A stretch of 64,000 nucleotides of DNA from Faecalibacterium sp. I4-1-79 (GTDB lineage Bacteria > Bacillota > Clostridia > Oscillospirales > Ruminococcaceae). A program made the position numbers and the translations under genes. The DNA lies in contig NZ_CP094467.1 in NCBI RefSeq assembly GCF_023347235.1, forward strand, positions 2,170,001-2,234,000. The letters run 5' to 3'. Below are positions 24,579-35,269 of this stretch, piece by piece (the first letter of the stretch is position 1; the number at the start of each line of letters is the position of its first letter). The notes below the pieces were generated by a model, which was given only the letters and a program-made list of their open reading frames with translations, was not told the origin of the DNA and made no database searches.

Positions 24579-26105
24579 TCACTCCACGATGATGCTCTTG
24601 CCGGTCATCTCGGCGGGAACGGGCAGGCCGATATAGGGCAGCATAGTGGGTGCGATATCGGCCAGGCAGCCGCCCTCGCGCAGCTTCACATCGCCGCAGC
24701 CAACTGCCACAAAGGGCACAACGTTGGTGGTGTGGGCGGTGAAGGGGGTGCCGTCCGGGTTCATCATCTTTTCGGCGTTGCCGTGGTCGGCGGTGATGAA
24801 AGCGCAGCCGCCGGCGTTCAGCACAGCGGTGACCACCTGATCCACGCAGGTATCCACAGCCTCAACGGCCTTGACGGCAGCCTCGAACACGCCGGTGTGG
24901 CCGACCATATCGCAGTTTGCGAAGTTCAGGATGACCACATCGTACTTGCCGCTCTCGATGCGCTTGACGCACTCGGCAGCGACTTCGGGGGCGCTCATCT
25001 CGGGCTTCAGGTCGTAGGTGGCAACCTTGGGGCTGGGGATGACGCAGCGATCCTCGCCCTCGTAGGGAGCCTCCACGCCGCCGTTGAAGAAGAAGGTGAC
25101 GTGGGCGTACTTCTCGGTCTCGGCGATGCGCAGCTGGGTCTTGCCGTGGGCAGACAGGTACTCGCCCAGAACGTTCTTCAGCTCCACCGGGGGATAAGCA
25201 ACCTCGCAGTTGGGCATGGTGGCATCGTACTCAGCCATGCAGACGTAGTTCACCTGCTTGCGGCCGCCGCGGCGCTCGAAGCCGGTAAAGGCATCGTCGC
25301 AGAAGATGCGGGTCATCTGGCGGGCACGGTCGGGGCGGAAGTTCATGAAGATGACGGTGTCGCCATCCTGCACGCGGCCACCCTCGCAGGTGACGCAGGG
25401 CAGCACAAACTCATCGGTCTTGTCTGCGGCATAGGAAGCCTCGATGGCCTCGGCAGCGTTGGCAGCGTGCTCACCCTCGCCGTAGACGAAAGCAGCGTAG
25501 GCCTTCTCCTCGCGGTCCCAGTTGTTATCACGGTCCATGGCGTAGTAACGGCCGGAAACGCTGGCGATCTTGCCCACGCCCAGCTCATCCAGCTTGGCCT
25601 GCAGGTCAGCAAGGAAGCCCTTGCCGGAGTGGGGGTCGGTGTCGCGGCCGTCGGTGATGCAGTGCAGGTAAACTTCCTTTGCACCCAGATGCTTTGCCAT
25701 TTCCAGCACGCCAAACCAGTGGTCGGCATGGCTGTGCACGCCGCCGGTGCCCACCAGACCCATCAGATGGATGGCCTTGCCGGCCTCGATGGCGGCCTTC
25801 ATGTTCTTGACCAGCACAGGGTTCTTGAGCATCTCGCCATCGTGGATGGACTTGGTGATGAGGGTCAGCTGCTGGTACACGATGCGGCCTGCGCCCATGT
25901 TGGTGTGGCCGACCTCGGAGTTGCCCATCTGGCCATCGGGCAAACCGACAGCCATGCCGGAAGCATCAATGGTAGTCATGGGGTACTTTGCCATCAGAGC
26001 ATCCAGATGGGGGGTCTTGGCAGCCACCACGGCGTTGCCAAAGGTCTCGTTCGGCACCCAGCCGAAGCCATCCATGATGCACAGAAGAACAGGTTTCTTT
26101 GCCAT
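24579..26105 (-). CDS. gpmI: 2,3-bisphosphoglycerate-independent phosphoglycerate mutase
   Basis: Interconverts 3- and 2-phosphoglycerate in glycolysis using two Mn2+ ions. The 508-aa protein has Asp12 in IMDGFGW, the phosphorylated Ser63 in MGNSEVGHTNMG, and the C-terminal metal site FITADHGNAEKM. AAAGGAG precedes the ATG. Third gene of the lower-glycolysis operon with pgk and tpiA. Confidence 0.97.
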   Translation of the reverse strand: MAKKPVLLCIMDGFGWVPNETFGNAVVAAKTPHLDALMAKYPMTTIDASGMAVGLPDGQMGNSEVGHTNMGAGRIVYQQLTLITKSIHDGEMLKNPVLVKNMKAAIEAGKAIHLMGLVGTGGVHSHADHWFGVLEMAKHLGAKEVYLHCITDGRDTDPHSGKGFLADLQAKLDELGVGKIASVSGRYYAMDRDNNWDREEKAYAAFVYGEGEHAANAAEAIEASYAADKTDEFVLPCVTCEGGRVQDGDTVIFMNFRPDRARQMTRIFCDDAFTGFERRGGRKQVNYVCMAEYDATMPNCEVAYPPVELKNVLGEYLSAHGKTQLRIAETEKYAHVTFFFNGGVEAPYEGEDRCVIPSPKVATYDLKPEMSAPEVAAECVKRIESGKYDVVILNFANCDMVGHTGVFEAAVKAVEAVDTCVDQVVTAVLNAGGCAFITADHGNAEKMMNPDGTPFTAHTTNVVPFVAVGCGDVKLREGGCLADIAPTMLPYIGLPVPAEMTGKSIIVE

Positions 26106-26215
26106 AAAATTGAATCTCCTTTGAATTTATCACGCGTTGCGGGCAAGGCTAAGTGCCCCGCCTGCGGGTGCAGCCTGCGGGTGCATAACACCCGAGCGGC
26201 TGCTGTAAAAACAGA

Positions 26216-26263
26216 TCAGCGCCCGGCTCAGCGCTGAAAAAACGGCGCAGCCGGGCGCTGAAA
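26216..26263. promoter_or_regulatory. intercistronic hairpin between tpiA and gpmI
   Basis: A 13-bp inverted repeat (TCAGCGCCCGGCT and its complement) lies in the 184-bp tpiA-gpmI gap. There is no T run after it on the minus strand, so a role in mRNA processing or stability is more likely than termination (inference). Confidence 0.5.
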
Positions 26264-26289
26264 CAGCTTAGTTAAGAAAAGGCAGTTGC

Positions 26290-27060
26290 TCAGCCCTTGG
26301 TGGCTGCATTGACGATGACTGCAAAGTCAGGAGCCTTCAGGGATGCGCCGCCAATCAGGCCGCCGTCCACGTCCTTCTTGCTCAGCAGCTCCTCGCAGTT
26401 CTTGGCGTTCATGCTGCCGCCGTACTGCACGGTGGTAGCCTCGGCCACAGCCTCGCCGTACAGCTCGCCCACCACCTTGCGGATCTGAGCGCAGACTTCC
26501 TCTGCCTGATCAGCGGTAGCGGTCTTGCCGGTGCCGATGGCCCAGACAGGCTCGTAGGCGATGACAACGTTTGCCATCTGCTCAGCGGTCACATCACGCA
26601 GAGCGATCTTGGTCTGCATACGGACCAGCTCCTCGGTAACGCCCTCCTCGCGCTGCTGCAGGCTCTCGCCCACGCACAGAATGACCTTCAGACCGGCGTT
26701 CAGGGCAGCCAGCGCGCGCTTGTTGACGGTCTGGTCGGTCTCTGCAAAGTACTGACGGCGCTCAGAGTGGCCGACGATGACGTACTCCACGCCCAGATCC
26801 ACCAGCATATCGGCGCTGATCTCGCCGGTGAAAGCACCGGACTTCTCAAAGTGGACGTTCTCGGCGCCAACATGGATGTTGGTGCCCTTGGTCTTAGCCA
26901 CAGCGGTGACCAGATCGGTAAACGGGGTGCAGATGACCACCTCGCAGGTAGCGTCCTTCACAGCGGGGATCAGCTCGTCCACCAGAACAGCAGCCTCGGA
27001 GGCGGTCTTGTTCATCTTCCAGTTGCCAGCGATAATAGCCTTGCGCTTTGCCTTATCCAT
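26290..27060 (-). CDS. tpiA: triose-phosphate isomerase
   Basis: Interconverts dihydroxyacetone phosphate and glyceraldehyde 3-phosphate. The 256-aa TIM barrel has Lys15 in AGNWKMNK, catalytic His98 in VGHSERR and Glu170 in [16 protein letters not shown] precedes the ATG. Confidence 0.97.
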   Translation of the reverse strand: MDKAKRKAIIAGNWKMNKTASEAAVLVDELIPAVKDATCEVVICTPFTDLVTAVAKTKGTNIHVGAENVHFEKSGAFTGEISADMLVDLGVEYVIVGHSERRQYFAETDQTVNKRALAALNAGLKVILCVGESLQQREEGVTEELVRMQTKIALRDVTAEQMANVVIAYEPVWAIGTGKTATADQAEEVCAQIRKVVGELYGEAVAEATTVQYGGSMNAKNCEELLSKKDVDGGLIGGASLKAPDFAVIVNAATKG

Positions 27061-27102
27061 TGTTATTTTCTCCTTACCTTCGTAAATATTTACAAATTAC
27101 CT

Positions 27103-27143
27103 GCACAAAAAGAAAAGATGCGGCGGCGTAAATGCCGCCGCAC
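27103..27143 (-). terminator. partial terminator between pgk and tpiA
   Basis: On the minus strand TGCGGCGGC pairs with GCCGCCGCA and is followed by TCTTTTCTTTTTG. The imperfect T tract suggests partial termination that would lower tpiA and gpmI relative to pgk. Confidence 0.55.
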
Positions 27144-27163
27144 CCATTGTGATGCCGGAAAAA

Positions 27164-28372
<1,209 letters not shown>

Positions 28373-28448
28373 GGTAAAAACTCCTCTCAAATTATAATTC
28401 TGAACCAGAGTCTCGCTCACAATCGGGGCGTTGCCCCGTACAGCTACT

Positions 28449-28477
28449 ATTATAAACAAAAACTGCGTGCATTGCAA
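28449..28477 (-). promoter_or_regulatory. promoter of the pgk operon
   Basis: Minus strand TTGCAA, a 17-nt spacer and a consensus TATAAT, about 80 nt upstream of pgk. Confidence 0.8.
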
Positions 28478-28603
28478 GGATATGAGATAGATAATTGTTT
28501 AACAAACATTTGCCGTTGTTGCACAGAAATGTGTCTATTTTGCCCGAAGTGCGGTTTTTTCTGCCCGCAGACGCCGGAAATGCTGTTTTCCTTCACGACA
28601 AAA

Positions 28604-28639
28604 GGGGTCGAAAAACGCCCACAGGCGTTTCTCGACCCC
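28604..28639 (-). terminator. covarying hairpin element, copy E (after ribF)
   Basis: The stem GGGGTCGAGAAACG with loop CCTGTGGG is preceded on the minus strand by CAGCGGAAAAATTATTTTTATTT and followed by a T-rich tract. It lies 31 bp after the ribF stop in sense orientation and should end the nusA-infB-ribF operon. Confidence 0.75.
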
Positions 28640-28670
28640 AAATAAAAATAATTTTTCCGCTGTTGATGCG

Positions 28671-29588
28671 TTATGCAAAATACTCCTGTGCGCGGCGGGC
28701 GGCATTGTTGATGCAATCCCGCAGCTGGTCCAGCGTATCAAACTTTTTGCTGGGGCTCAGGTAGGCGTGGAACTCCACCACCGGGTCGGTGCCGTACAAG
28801 TTGCCGGAAAAGCCCGGGATAAAGGTCTCGCAGGTCACCTTGGTGGCGTCATCGTTCACGGTAGGGCGGCTGCCCAGACCGGTGGCCGAGGGATACCACA
28901 CCCCGTTGATACAGGTGCGGGTGATATAAATGCCGCTGCGGGGCATCTGGAAGCCCTGCGGGTACAGCTGGTTGATGGTGGGCACCCCGAGGGTGTGCCC
29001 CAGCCCTGCCCCGTGCTGCACCGCAAAGCGGATGGCATAGGGCATGCCCAGCATGGCGTTGGCGGCGGGGATGTCCCCGCCCTCCAGCGCGGTGCGGATG
29101 CGGGTGGAGGACACCGGCTTTTCCTCAAACTGTGCCATGGGCACCACCACTACCTCTACCCCAAGAGGGGCACAGAGGGTGCGCAGCAGCTCCGGCGTAC
29201 CGGCAGCCTTTGCACCAAAGGTGAAGTTCTCGCCACAGAACAGCGCCCGTGCGTGGCAGTTTTCCACGATGCCGCGCACAAACTCCTCCGGGCTCAGTGC
29301 CTTGATTGCCTCAAAGTCCGGGGTAAGGTAATACTCCACCCCAAGGCTGTGGATCAAAGCGTGCTTATCCTCGGTGGAGAGCAGGCGCTTGCCCTTCATT
29401 TTGTTTTCCACCGGCAGGCGGAAGGTGAACACCGCCGGAGCTGCATCATGGTTCTTTGCCCATTGTACCGCCCCTTCGATCACCGCCCGGTGGCCGATAT
29501 GGATACCGTCAAAGTAGCCCATTGCCACGGCGGTACCCTTTGCGGGCTGTGCCAGCGGCAGCGGGGCAAACTGAGAAATGATCTGCAT
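28671..29588 (-). CDS. ribF: bifunctional riboflavin kinase/FAD synthetase
   Basis: Phosphorylates riboflavin to FMN and adenylates FMN to FAD. The 305-aa protein has the nucleotidyltransferase motif GYFDGIHIGH at 24-33 and SSTRIRTAL near 145-153, then the C-terminal riboflavin kinase domain with GVPTINQLYP and the ...FIPGFSGNLYG region. Last gene of the nusA-infB operon, 21 bp after truB. Confidence 0.95.
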   Translation of the reverse strand: MQIISQFAPLPLAQPAKGTAVAMGYFDGIHIGHRAVIEGAVQWAKNHDAAPAVFTFRLPVENKMKGKRLLSTEDKHALIHSLGVEYYLTPDFEAIKALSPEEFVRGIVENCHARALFCGENFTFGAKAAGTPELLRTLCAPLGVEVVVVPMAQFEEKPVSSTRIRTALEGGDIPAANAMLGMPYAIRFAVQHGAGLGHTLGVPTINQLYPQGFQMPRSGIYITRTCINGVWYPSATGLGSRPTVNDDATKVTCETFIPGFSGNLYGTDPVVEFHAYLSPSKKFDTLDQLRDCINNAARRAQEYFA

Positions 29589-29609
29589 GGGTCTTGTTTC
29601 CTTTATTGC

Positions 29610-30494
29610 TCAATTACGTTCCACGAACAGTTTTTCCACCCGGAGCACCCCGCCGGTGATGTTGGCAAGGCCAAGGAACTGCCCGGCGGCATTGCGCACC
29701 CGGTAGCGTCCGTCTGCTGCGGGGTAGCGGCTGGTGGGACAGCCGTTGTACAGGTGCTGCTCCACCCATGGCTCCACCATCAGCAGCGGCAGCGGGGTGA
29801 ACACACTTTCCACCGGCAGCATCAGTGCTTCCAGTGCAGCGCTCCCCTGCTCCTTTGCGGCAAGAATTTCTTCCAGCGTGTGGGCGTCTGCTTCGGTGTA
29901 CAGACCGGCAGCAGTGCGGCGCAGAGCGCTCATAGTGCCCTTCTGCCCCATGGCGGCGGAGATCTCCTCCAGCAGCGTGCGGATATAGGTGCCCTTGGAG
30001 CAGCGCACCGTCAGTACATACTCGTTTTCTGCCAGACTGCCGCCGTACTCGATGCCGTAAATTTCAATAGGGCGCGCCTTGCGCTCCACTGTCATGCCCT
30101 CGCGCGCCAGCTTATACAGCGGCTGGCCGTTGATCTTGACTGCCGAGTACATGGGCGGCACCTGCATCTGCGGGCCGACAAACTGCGGCAGCACAGCCAG
30201 CAGTTCCTTTTCCCCGGCGGTAACAGGCGCGGTTTCCAGCACCGTACCGGTGCTATCGCCGGTATCGGTGCGTGCGCCCAGGCGCAGGGTGGCGCGGTAG
30301 GTCTTGTCGTGGTTCAGCTGCAGGTCCACCGCCTTGCTGGCGCCGCCGCAGAACACCGGCAGCACACCGGTGGCCATGGGGTCCAGCGTACCGCTGTGTC
30401 CCAGCTTGCGGGTGCCCAGCACGCCGCGCAGCTTTGCCACCACGTCAAAACTGGTCCAGTCCATGGGCTTGTCTACGATCAGGATGCCCTGCAT
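29610..30494 (-). CDS. truB: tRNA pseudouridine(55) synthase TruB
   Basis: Makes pseudouridine 55 in the T loop of tRNAs. The protein of about 294 aa has the catalytic Asp38 in GHSGTLDPMATG. Two ATGs are adjacent (30497 and 30494); the second lies 7 nt after AGGAGG and is preferred. It overlaps the nrnA stop, showing coupling. Confidence 0.95.
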   Translation of the reverse strand: MQGILIVDKPMDWTSFDVVAKLRGVLGTRKLGHSGTLDPMATGVLPVFCGGASKAVDLQLNHDKTYRATLRLGARTDTGDSTGTVLETAPVTAGEKELLAVLPQFVGPQMQVPPMYSAVKINGQPLYKLAREGMTVERKARPIEIYGIEYGGSLAENEYVLTVRCSKGTYIRTLLEEISAAMGQKGTMSALRRTAAGLYTEADAHTLEEILAAKEQGSAALEALMLPVESVFTPLPLLMVEPWVEQHLYNGCPTSRYPAADGRYRVRNAAGQFLGLANITGGVLRVEKLFVERN

Positions 30495-31471
30495 CATGCT
30501 TCCTCCTGTGGCGCGTCCAGCTCGGCTTCCACCTCTGCAAGGATCGCGTTTTTGGCGTTTTCAAGGTCGCCCAGCAGTTCACAGCCCGCTGCGCGGGTGT
30601 GGCCGCCGCCGCCCAGACGCCGGGCGATGGCACAGGCATCCACGCCCTTTGCGGTACGCACGCTGATGCGGTAGCTGCCGCCGGGCTGCTGGCGCAGGGT
30701 CAAACCCACCTTGACCCCCTCGATGCTGATGGGCAGGCCGGTCAGCTCCTCCAGATCTGCGGGGTCTACCCCGCTCTGCCGGATCTCGTCCCTTGTCAGG
30801 TAGATCAGGGCGCAGCGGCCGTCCAGATAGTATTCCAGATGGTTGCGGGCGATGCGCTCGGCCTCCATGCGGGCACGGGGCTTGGTGTCGAAGAGCAGGG
30901 TGTTCAGCTCCTCCACATGGCAGCCGGCTTCAATAAGCTTTGCAGCAACCGTGTGGGTGTTGGCTGTGGTGGAGGAGAACTTGAAGCAGCCGGTGTCGGT
31001 GGCAATGCCGGTGTACAGGCAGTCGGCAATGTGGGGGGTGATAGTCACCCCCATCTCCACGATGACCTGATACAGCAGCTCTGCTGCCGCAGCGGCACTG
31101 GCATCCAGAAGGGTAAAATCGGCATAGCCGTTGTTGCCCGCGTGGTGGTCGATGCACAGGTCCACATGGCGTGCAAACTGCGGCACACCGTTATTTTCTC
31201 CAAACAGCTGCAGGCCGGCCACATCCACTGCGATCACCGTGCGGGGCTCGAACTCGCCCTTGAACAGCCGTGGATTCGTAAAGGCGTAGCGGGACGGAAT
31301 GGCATCGGAGCAGAGCACCGCCGTTGTTTTTTCCAGCGCTTTGAGCGCATAGTACAGGGCGCTGCCGCAGCCGATGGTGTCACCGTCCGGGTTTTTGTGG
31401 CACAGAATCAAAATGTTGTCCGCAGTCAGCAGGCGCTGCGCCATCTGCTGCACATCCAGTTGTTCTGTCAT
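30494..31471 (-). CDS. nrnA: DHH family phosphoesterase, NrnA-like (nanoRNase/pAp phosphatase)
   Basis: Degrades 2-5-mers of RNA and dephosphorylates 3'-phosphoadenosine 5'-phosphate. The 325-aa protein has the DHH metal motifs CHKNPDGDT at 24-32, VAVDVA, and DHHAGN near 106-111. A DHHA1 domain at the C-terminus carries GGGGHTRAAG. It lies between rbfA and truB, the usual Firmicutes order. The start at 31471 (MTEQL) has AAAGGA at better spacing than the upstream ATG. Confidence 0.92.
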   Translation of the reverse strand: MTEQLDVQQMAQRLLTADNILILCHKNPDGDTIGCGSALYYALKALEKTTAVLCSDAIPSRYAFTNPRLFKGEFEPRTVIAVDVAGLQLFGENNGVPQFARHVDLCIDHHAGNNGYADFTLLDASAAAAAELLYQVIVEMGVTITPHIADCLYTGIATDTGCFKFSSTTANTHTVAAKLIEAGCHVEELNTLLFDTKPRARMEAERIARNHLEYYLDGRCALIYLTRDEIRQSGVDPADLEELTGLPISIEGVKVGLTLRQQPGGSYRISVRTAKGVDACAIARRLGGGGHTRAAGCELLGDLENAKNAILAEVEAELDAPQEEA

Positions 31472-31500
31472 CCAATGATCCATCCTTTCCGCAAAGGCAG

Positions 31501-31893
31501 TCAGTCCTCGGTCTGTTCGGTATCGGCAGGCTGTGCTTCTTCCTCGCCGTTCACGTTCAGGCTGCGCAGCAGCTCGTTGATGTGGGCGGCGTAGGCGGCA
31601 CCGTCATCCTCCACAAAGATGAAGCGGGGTGCCTTGCGGATGTGCATTTTTTTGCTGACCTCGGTGCGCACATGGCCTGCGGCACGGTTCAGCGCTTCAA
31701 TAGCGGGCTTGGGGCCGTCTGCGCGGCCCATCACGCTTACATACACTTTTGCCACATCCAGATCCGGCGTCACGTCCAGACGGGTGACGGTCAGCAGACC
31801 GCCCTCCAGCCGCGGGTCCTTCAGCCGGCCGATGATGGCAATGACCTCGCGCTTCATATCCTGCGCAAGACGGCCCATATTTTTCTGAGACAT
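31501..31893 (-). CDS. rbfA: 30S ribosome-binding factor A
   Basis: Late 30S assembly factor that binds helix 1 of 16S rRNA. The 130-aa protein covers the KH-type fold (KREVIAIIGRLKDPRL, then VYVSVMG, then RKAPRFIFVED) and has a short acidic tail ending EQTED. The ATG at 31893 follows TTTGGAGAAAACT; a longer reading frame upstream runs through an intergenic repeat. Confidence 0.94.
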   Translation of the reverse strand: MSQKNMGRLAQDMKREVIAIIGRLKDPRLEGGLLTVTRLDVTPDLDVAKVYVSVMGRADGPKPAIEALNRAAGHVRTEVSKKMHIRKAPRFIFVEDDGAAYAAHINELLRSLNVNGEEEAQPADTEQTED

Positions 31894-31916
31894 AGTTTTC
31901 TCCAAATTCTGTCCGG

Positions 31917-32061
31917 CAGCTTCCCAAAGCCTTGCCCCGGCCGGGGCAAGGCGGCATTTGTCTGCCAAAACGACGGATGAGGGCGCACGCTCCACACCTG
32001 CGAAAGATACGCCCTCATCAGTCTCACTTCGTTCGACAGCTTCCCCCGTCCGGGGGAAGCC
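31917..32061. repeat. facing pair of hairpin repeats between infB and rbfA
   Basis: CCTTGCCCCGGCCGGGGCAAGG is followed by GACGGATGAGGGCG, then about 25 nt, then CGCCCTCATC and the hairpin GCTTCCCCCGTCCGGGGGAAGC. The outer arms are reverse complements, as in the purine-operon elements, but belong to the GGATGAGGGCG subfamily. Confidence 0.75.
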
Positions 32062-32098
32062 TTTTCTGCCGGGAAGCTGTTATATATTCGGTTTTTGC

Positions 32099-34579
32099 TT
32101 AGTCGCGGTACTCTTCCATCTTGAAGGCCTCGTACACGTCGCCTTCCTTGACGTCCGCAAACTTCTCCAGCGTCACGCCGCACTCGTAGCCCTCGGCCAC
32201 TTCCTTGGCGTCATCCTTGAAGCGCTTCAGGGATGCGATCTCGTCCTCGGCAATGACGATGCCGTCACGCACCACGCGCACCTTGCTGTCGCGGGTGATC
32301 TTGCCGCTGGTCACGCGGCAGCCTGCAACGGTGCCCACGTTGGAGATCTTGTACACCTGACGCACCTGCAGCTCACCCAGAGCGACCTCGCGGAACTTAG
32401 GTGCCAGCATACCCTTCATAGCGTCGGTGACATCGTTGATGGCGTCGTAAATGACGCGGTACATACGCATTTCCACCTTGGTGGCAGCGGCTTCTTCCTT
32501 GGCCACGTTGTCCGGGCGGACGTTGAAGCCGATGATGATGGCGTTGGAGGCATCGGCCAGATCCACGTCGGACTTGCTGATGGCGCCGACACCGGCGTGG
32601 ATGACGCGCACGCGCACCTCATCGTTGGAGATCTTCTCCAAACTCTGCTTCACAGCCTCGGCAGAGCCCTGCACATCGGCCTTGACCACGATGGCCAGTT
32701 CCTTCATGTCGTTCTGTGCCATCTGGCTGAACAGGTTATCCAGCGTGACCTTCTGGAAGGAGGAGAACTGCTTTTCCTTGGCGGCAGCAACGCGCTGCTC
32801 AGCCAGTTCACGGGCCAGACGCTCGTCCTCAACAGCCTCGAACAGGTCGCCGGCCTCGGGCACGGCGGTCAGGCCGGTGATCTCCACAGGGGTGGAGGGG
32901 CCGGCATCGGTCAGCAGCTGACCCTTGTCGTTGCGCATGGTACGCACACGGCCCACGGCGGTACCGGCGATGATGACATCACCGGAGTGCAGGGTGCCGT
33001 TCTGCACCAGAATGGTGGCAATGGGGCCCTGGCCCTTGTCCAGACGGGCCTCGACCACAGCACCCTTGGCGCGGCGGTTGGGGTTGGCCTTCAGCTCCAT
33101 GACCTCAGCTTCCAGAGCAATGCGCTCCAGCAGGTCGTTGATGCCCATGCCGGTCAGGGCAGACACCGGGATGCAGGCCACATCGCCGCCCCAGTCCTCG
33201 GTGATGATGCCGTACTTGGTCAGGCCTTCCATCACGCGCTCGGGGTTTGCGGTGGGCTTATCCATCTTGTTCATTGCCACGATAATCTTGACATTTGCAG
33301 CCTTGGCGTGGTTGATGGACTCGATGGTCTGGGGCATGATGCCGTCGTCGGCAGCAACCACCAGAACTGCAATATCGGTCATGTTGGCACCGCGGGCACG
33401 CATGGAGGTGAACGCCTCGTGGCCCGGGGTATCCAGGAAGGTGATGAGGCTGTCGTTGATCTTGACCTGATATGCACCGATGGCCTGCGTGATGCCGCCG
33501 GCCTCGCCTGCGGTGACGTTGGTCTTACGGATGGCATCCAGAATACTGGTCTTGCCGTGGTCAACGTGACCCATGACACAGACCACCGGGGGACGCTCCA
33601 CCAGATCCTCCTGTGCATCCTCTTCCTGCGTGAACAGGCGCTCCTCGATGGTCACATGCACCTCATGCTCGACCTTTGCGTGGAACTCCTCTGCCAGCAG
33701 AGCTGCGGTATCGAAATCGATCACGTCGTTGATGGCGTGCATCTCACCCATCTGCATGAACTTGGCAATGACCTTACCGGCCTGCTGCTTCAGGCGGGCA
33801 GCCAACTCGCCCACGGTGATCTCGTCAGGGATCATCACCTTCAGCTGGGCGTTGCGTGCCTTCTCCAGCTGGATGCGCTGCAGGCGCTCGAACTCGGTCT
33901 CGCGCTTGCCCTTCTGGAACTGCTGGCGCTGGCGCTGGCCGCGCTGGGTGAACTTCTGCTTGTTGCCCTGCGGAGTGGGCTTGCGGCGGTTCTCGGTGTT
34001 CTTGGTCGAGGCCAGATCATCGTAACGGGCATCAAAGCGATCCACGTTCATATCCACCGTGCGGGTATCCACGGTGACCTGATTGTCCTCACGGCGGACA
34101 GAAACTGCCTGTGCGGGGGCAGCAGTAGCCTTTGCGCCGGTCTCGCGTGCCAGCTCGCTGAAGGAAACGGTCTTTTCCTCGCGCTTCTTATGCTGCTCGG
34201 GCTTCTTGTCGCCGTGCTTGCCGTTATTGTTATTATTGTTTGCCTTGGGCTGCTCGGCCTTTGCGGCGGGCTGCTGGGGCTTTTTGTCAGCCTTGGGAGC
34301 CTCGGGCTTCTTCTCAGCCTTCTTTTCGACCTTCTGGTCAGCCTTCTTCTCGGCCTTGGGCTCCTCTTTGGGAGCCTTGGCGCTGTTCAAAAACTCGTCC
34401 AGATTTGCCACGCTGTTATCCTTGCTGAACTTTTCCAGCAGGTAGTTCAGCTCGTTCTCCTCCAGATTGGAGCTGTTCTTCTTGCCGGTGCTGCCCATAG
34501 CGGCCAGCTCGTCCAGCACCTTCTTTGCAGAAAGGTTCAGATCCTTTGCAAAGTCACTCACTTTATATTTTACGATCAT
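32099..34579 (-). CDS. infB: translation initiation factor IF-2
   Basis: GTPase that brings initiator tRNA to the 30S subunit and promotes subunit joining. The 826-aa protein has an N-terminal IF2_N domain, a low-complexity linker (about 65-230; Lys/Ala/Glu/Gln-rich with a run of Asn), a second IF2_N domain, then the G domain with GHVDHGKTS at 337-345, DTPGHEAF and NKMDKP, and C-terminal domains II-IV. Start overlaps the ylxQ stop. Confidence 0.97.
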   Translation of the reverse strand: MIVKYKVSDFAKDLNLSAKKVLDELAAMGSTGKKNSSNLEENELNYLLEKFSKDNSVANLDEFLNSAKAPKEEPKAEKKADQKVEKKAEKKPEAPKADKKPQQPAAKAEQPKANNNNNNGKHGDKKPEQHKKREEKTVSFSELARETGAKATAAPAQAVSVRREDNQVTVDTRTVDMNVDRFDARYDDLASTKNTENRRKPTPQGNKQKFTQRGQRQRQQFQKGKRETEFERLQRIQLEKARNAQLKVMIPDEITVGELAARLKQQAGKVIAKFMQMGEMHAINDVIDFDTAALLAEEFHAKVEHEVHVTIEERLFTQEEDAQEDLVERPPVVCVMGHVDHGKTSILDAIRKTNVTAGEAGGITQAIGAYQVKINDSLITFLDTPGHEAFTSMRARGANMTDIAVLVVAADDGIMPQTIESINHAKAANVKIIVAMNKMDKPTANPERVMEGLTKYGIITEDWGGDVACIPVSALTGMGINDLLERIALEAEVMELKANPNRRAKGAVVEARLDKGQGPIATILVQNGTLHSGDVIIAGTAVGRVRTMRNDKGQLLTDAGPSTPVEITGLTAVPEAGDLFEAVEDERLARELAEQRVAAAKEKQFSSFQKVTLDNLFSQMAQNDMKELAIVVKADVQGSAEAVKQSLEKISNDEVRVRVIHAGVGAISKSDVDLADASNAIIIGFNVRPDNVAKEEAAATKVEMRMYRVIYDAINDVTDAMKGMLAPKFREVALGELQVRQVYKISNVGTVAGCRVTSGKITRDSKVRVVRDGIVIAEDEIASLKRFKDDAKEVAEGYECGVTLEKFADVKEGDVYEAFKMEEYRD

Positions 34580-34953
34580 TCGCTCATATCCTCCTCATTT
34601 TTGATTGCTCCGCAGTCCGACAGACGGTCGAAGCAGAGCTTTGCGAGGTTGCGGTCGGTCACCGCGTAAACAGCCACAGGCTTGTGGCTGATATCGGCCA
34701 GCTTATCCTGCGTCAGCGGCATGGTGAACACATCCACCAAGTCCCCCACGGCGTAGTTCAAACGCTGCAAAGTCTTAGGGCTGATGTCCGATGCGGTCAT
34801 CACCAGCCATGCCTTGCTTTTGACGCAGGCTTCCTCTACGGCATCAAAGCCCATGGTCAGCGCACCGGCCTTGCGGCACAGACTCACGGCCTGATACAGC
34901 GCTTCCTCCGGGGGCAGCTTGGGTTTTGCGGGGGCGTTATTCTTTTTTGCCAT
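34576..34953 (-). CDS. ylxQ: L7Ae/L30e-type RNA-binding protein, YlxQ
   Basis: A 125-aa ribosomal L7Ae-family protein (LCRKAGALTMGFDAVEEA, then KAWLVMTASDISPKTLQRL) found in nusA operons of Firmicutes. Its exact role is not established; RNA binding is expected from the fold. The ATG at 34953 follows AGGAGG and overlaps the end of ylxR by 17 bp. N- and C-termini carry short charged extensions. Confidence 0.88.
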   Translation of the reverse strand: MAKKNNAPAKPKLPPEEALYQAVSLCRKAGALTMGFDAVEEACVKSKAWLVMTASDISPKTLQRLNYAVGDLVDVFTMPLTQDKLADISHKPVAVYAVTDRNLAKLCFDRLSDCGAIKNEEDMSE

Positions 34954-35236
34954 CGGCTGCGGCCTCCTTTGTGGCTGCGGCCAGCTGTACAGCCAGCGCG
35001 TCGTATACCTCGGCGGGAACCGGCTGCTCAAAGCAGCGCTCCAGCGCCTTTTTCTTTTTTGCCTTGGTCAGGCAGTCCGGGTCCGGGCAGAGATATGCGC
35101 CGCGCCCCGGCTTTTTGCCTACCAGATCGATGCTGATCTCCCCGCTGGGTGCGCGCACCACGCGCACCAGCTCCTTTTTGGGGCGGCTGGTCATGCAGCC
35201 GATGCACTGGCGGGCAGGGATCTTTTTTTGTGCCAT
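34937..35236 (-). CDS. ylxR: YlxR/RnpM family RNA-binding protein (DUF448)
   Basis: A 99-aa protein with the family signature PARQCIGCM at the N-terminus, ELVRVVR, and GRGAYLCPDPDCL. Homologues modulate RNase P activity (RnpM in B. subtilis). It lies between nusA and ylxQ in the conserved operon. Confidence 0.93.
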   Translation of the reverse strand: MAQKKIPARQCIGCMTSRPKKELVRVVRAPSGEISIDLVGKKPGRGAYLCPDPDCLTKAKKKKALERCFEQPVPAEVYDALAVQLAAATKEAAADGKKE

Positions 35237-35269
35237 CCGGTTTCCCTCCTTCGGCAGATGGTGCCGGGC

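Noticed and set aside
31958-34669. A 903-codon plus-strand frame opposite infB
   Set aside because: Antisense shadow of IF-2, with hydrophobic and His-rich composition and no domain.
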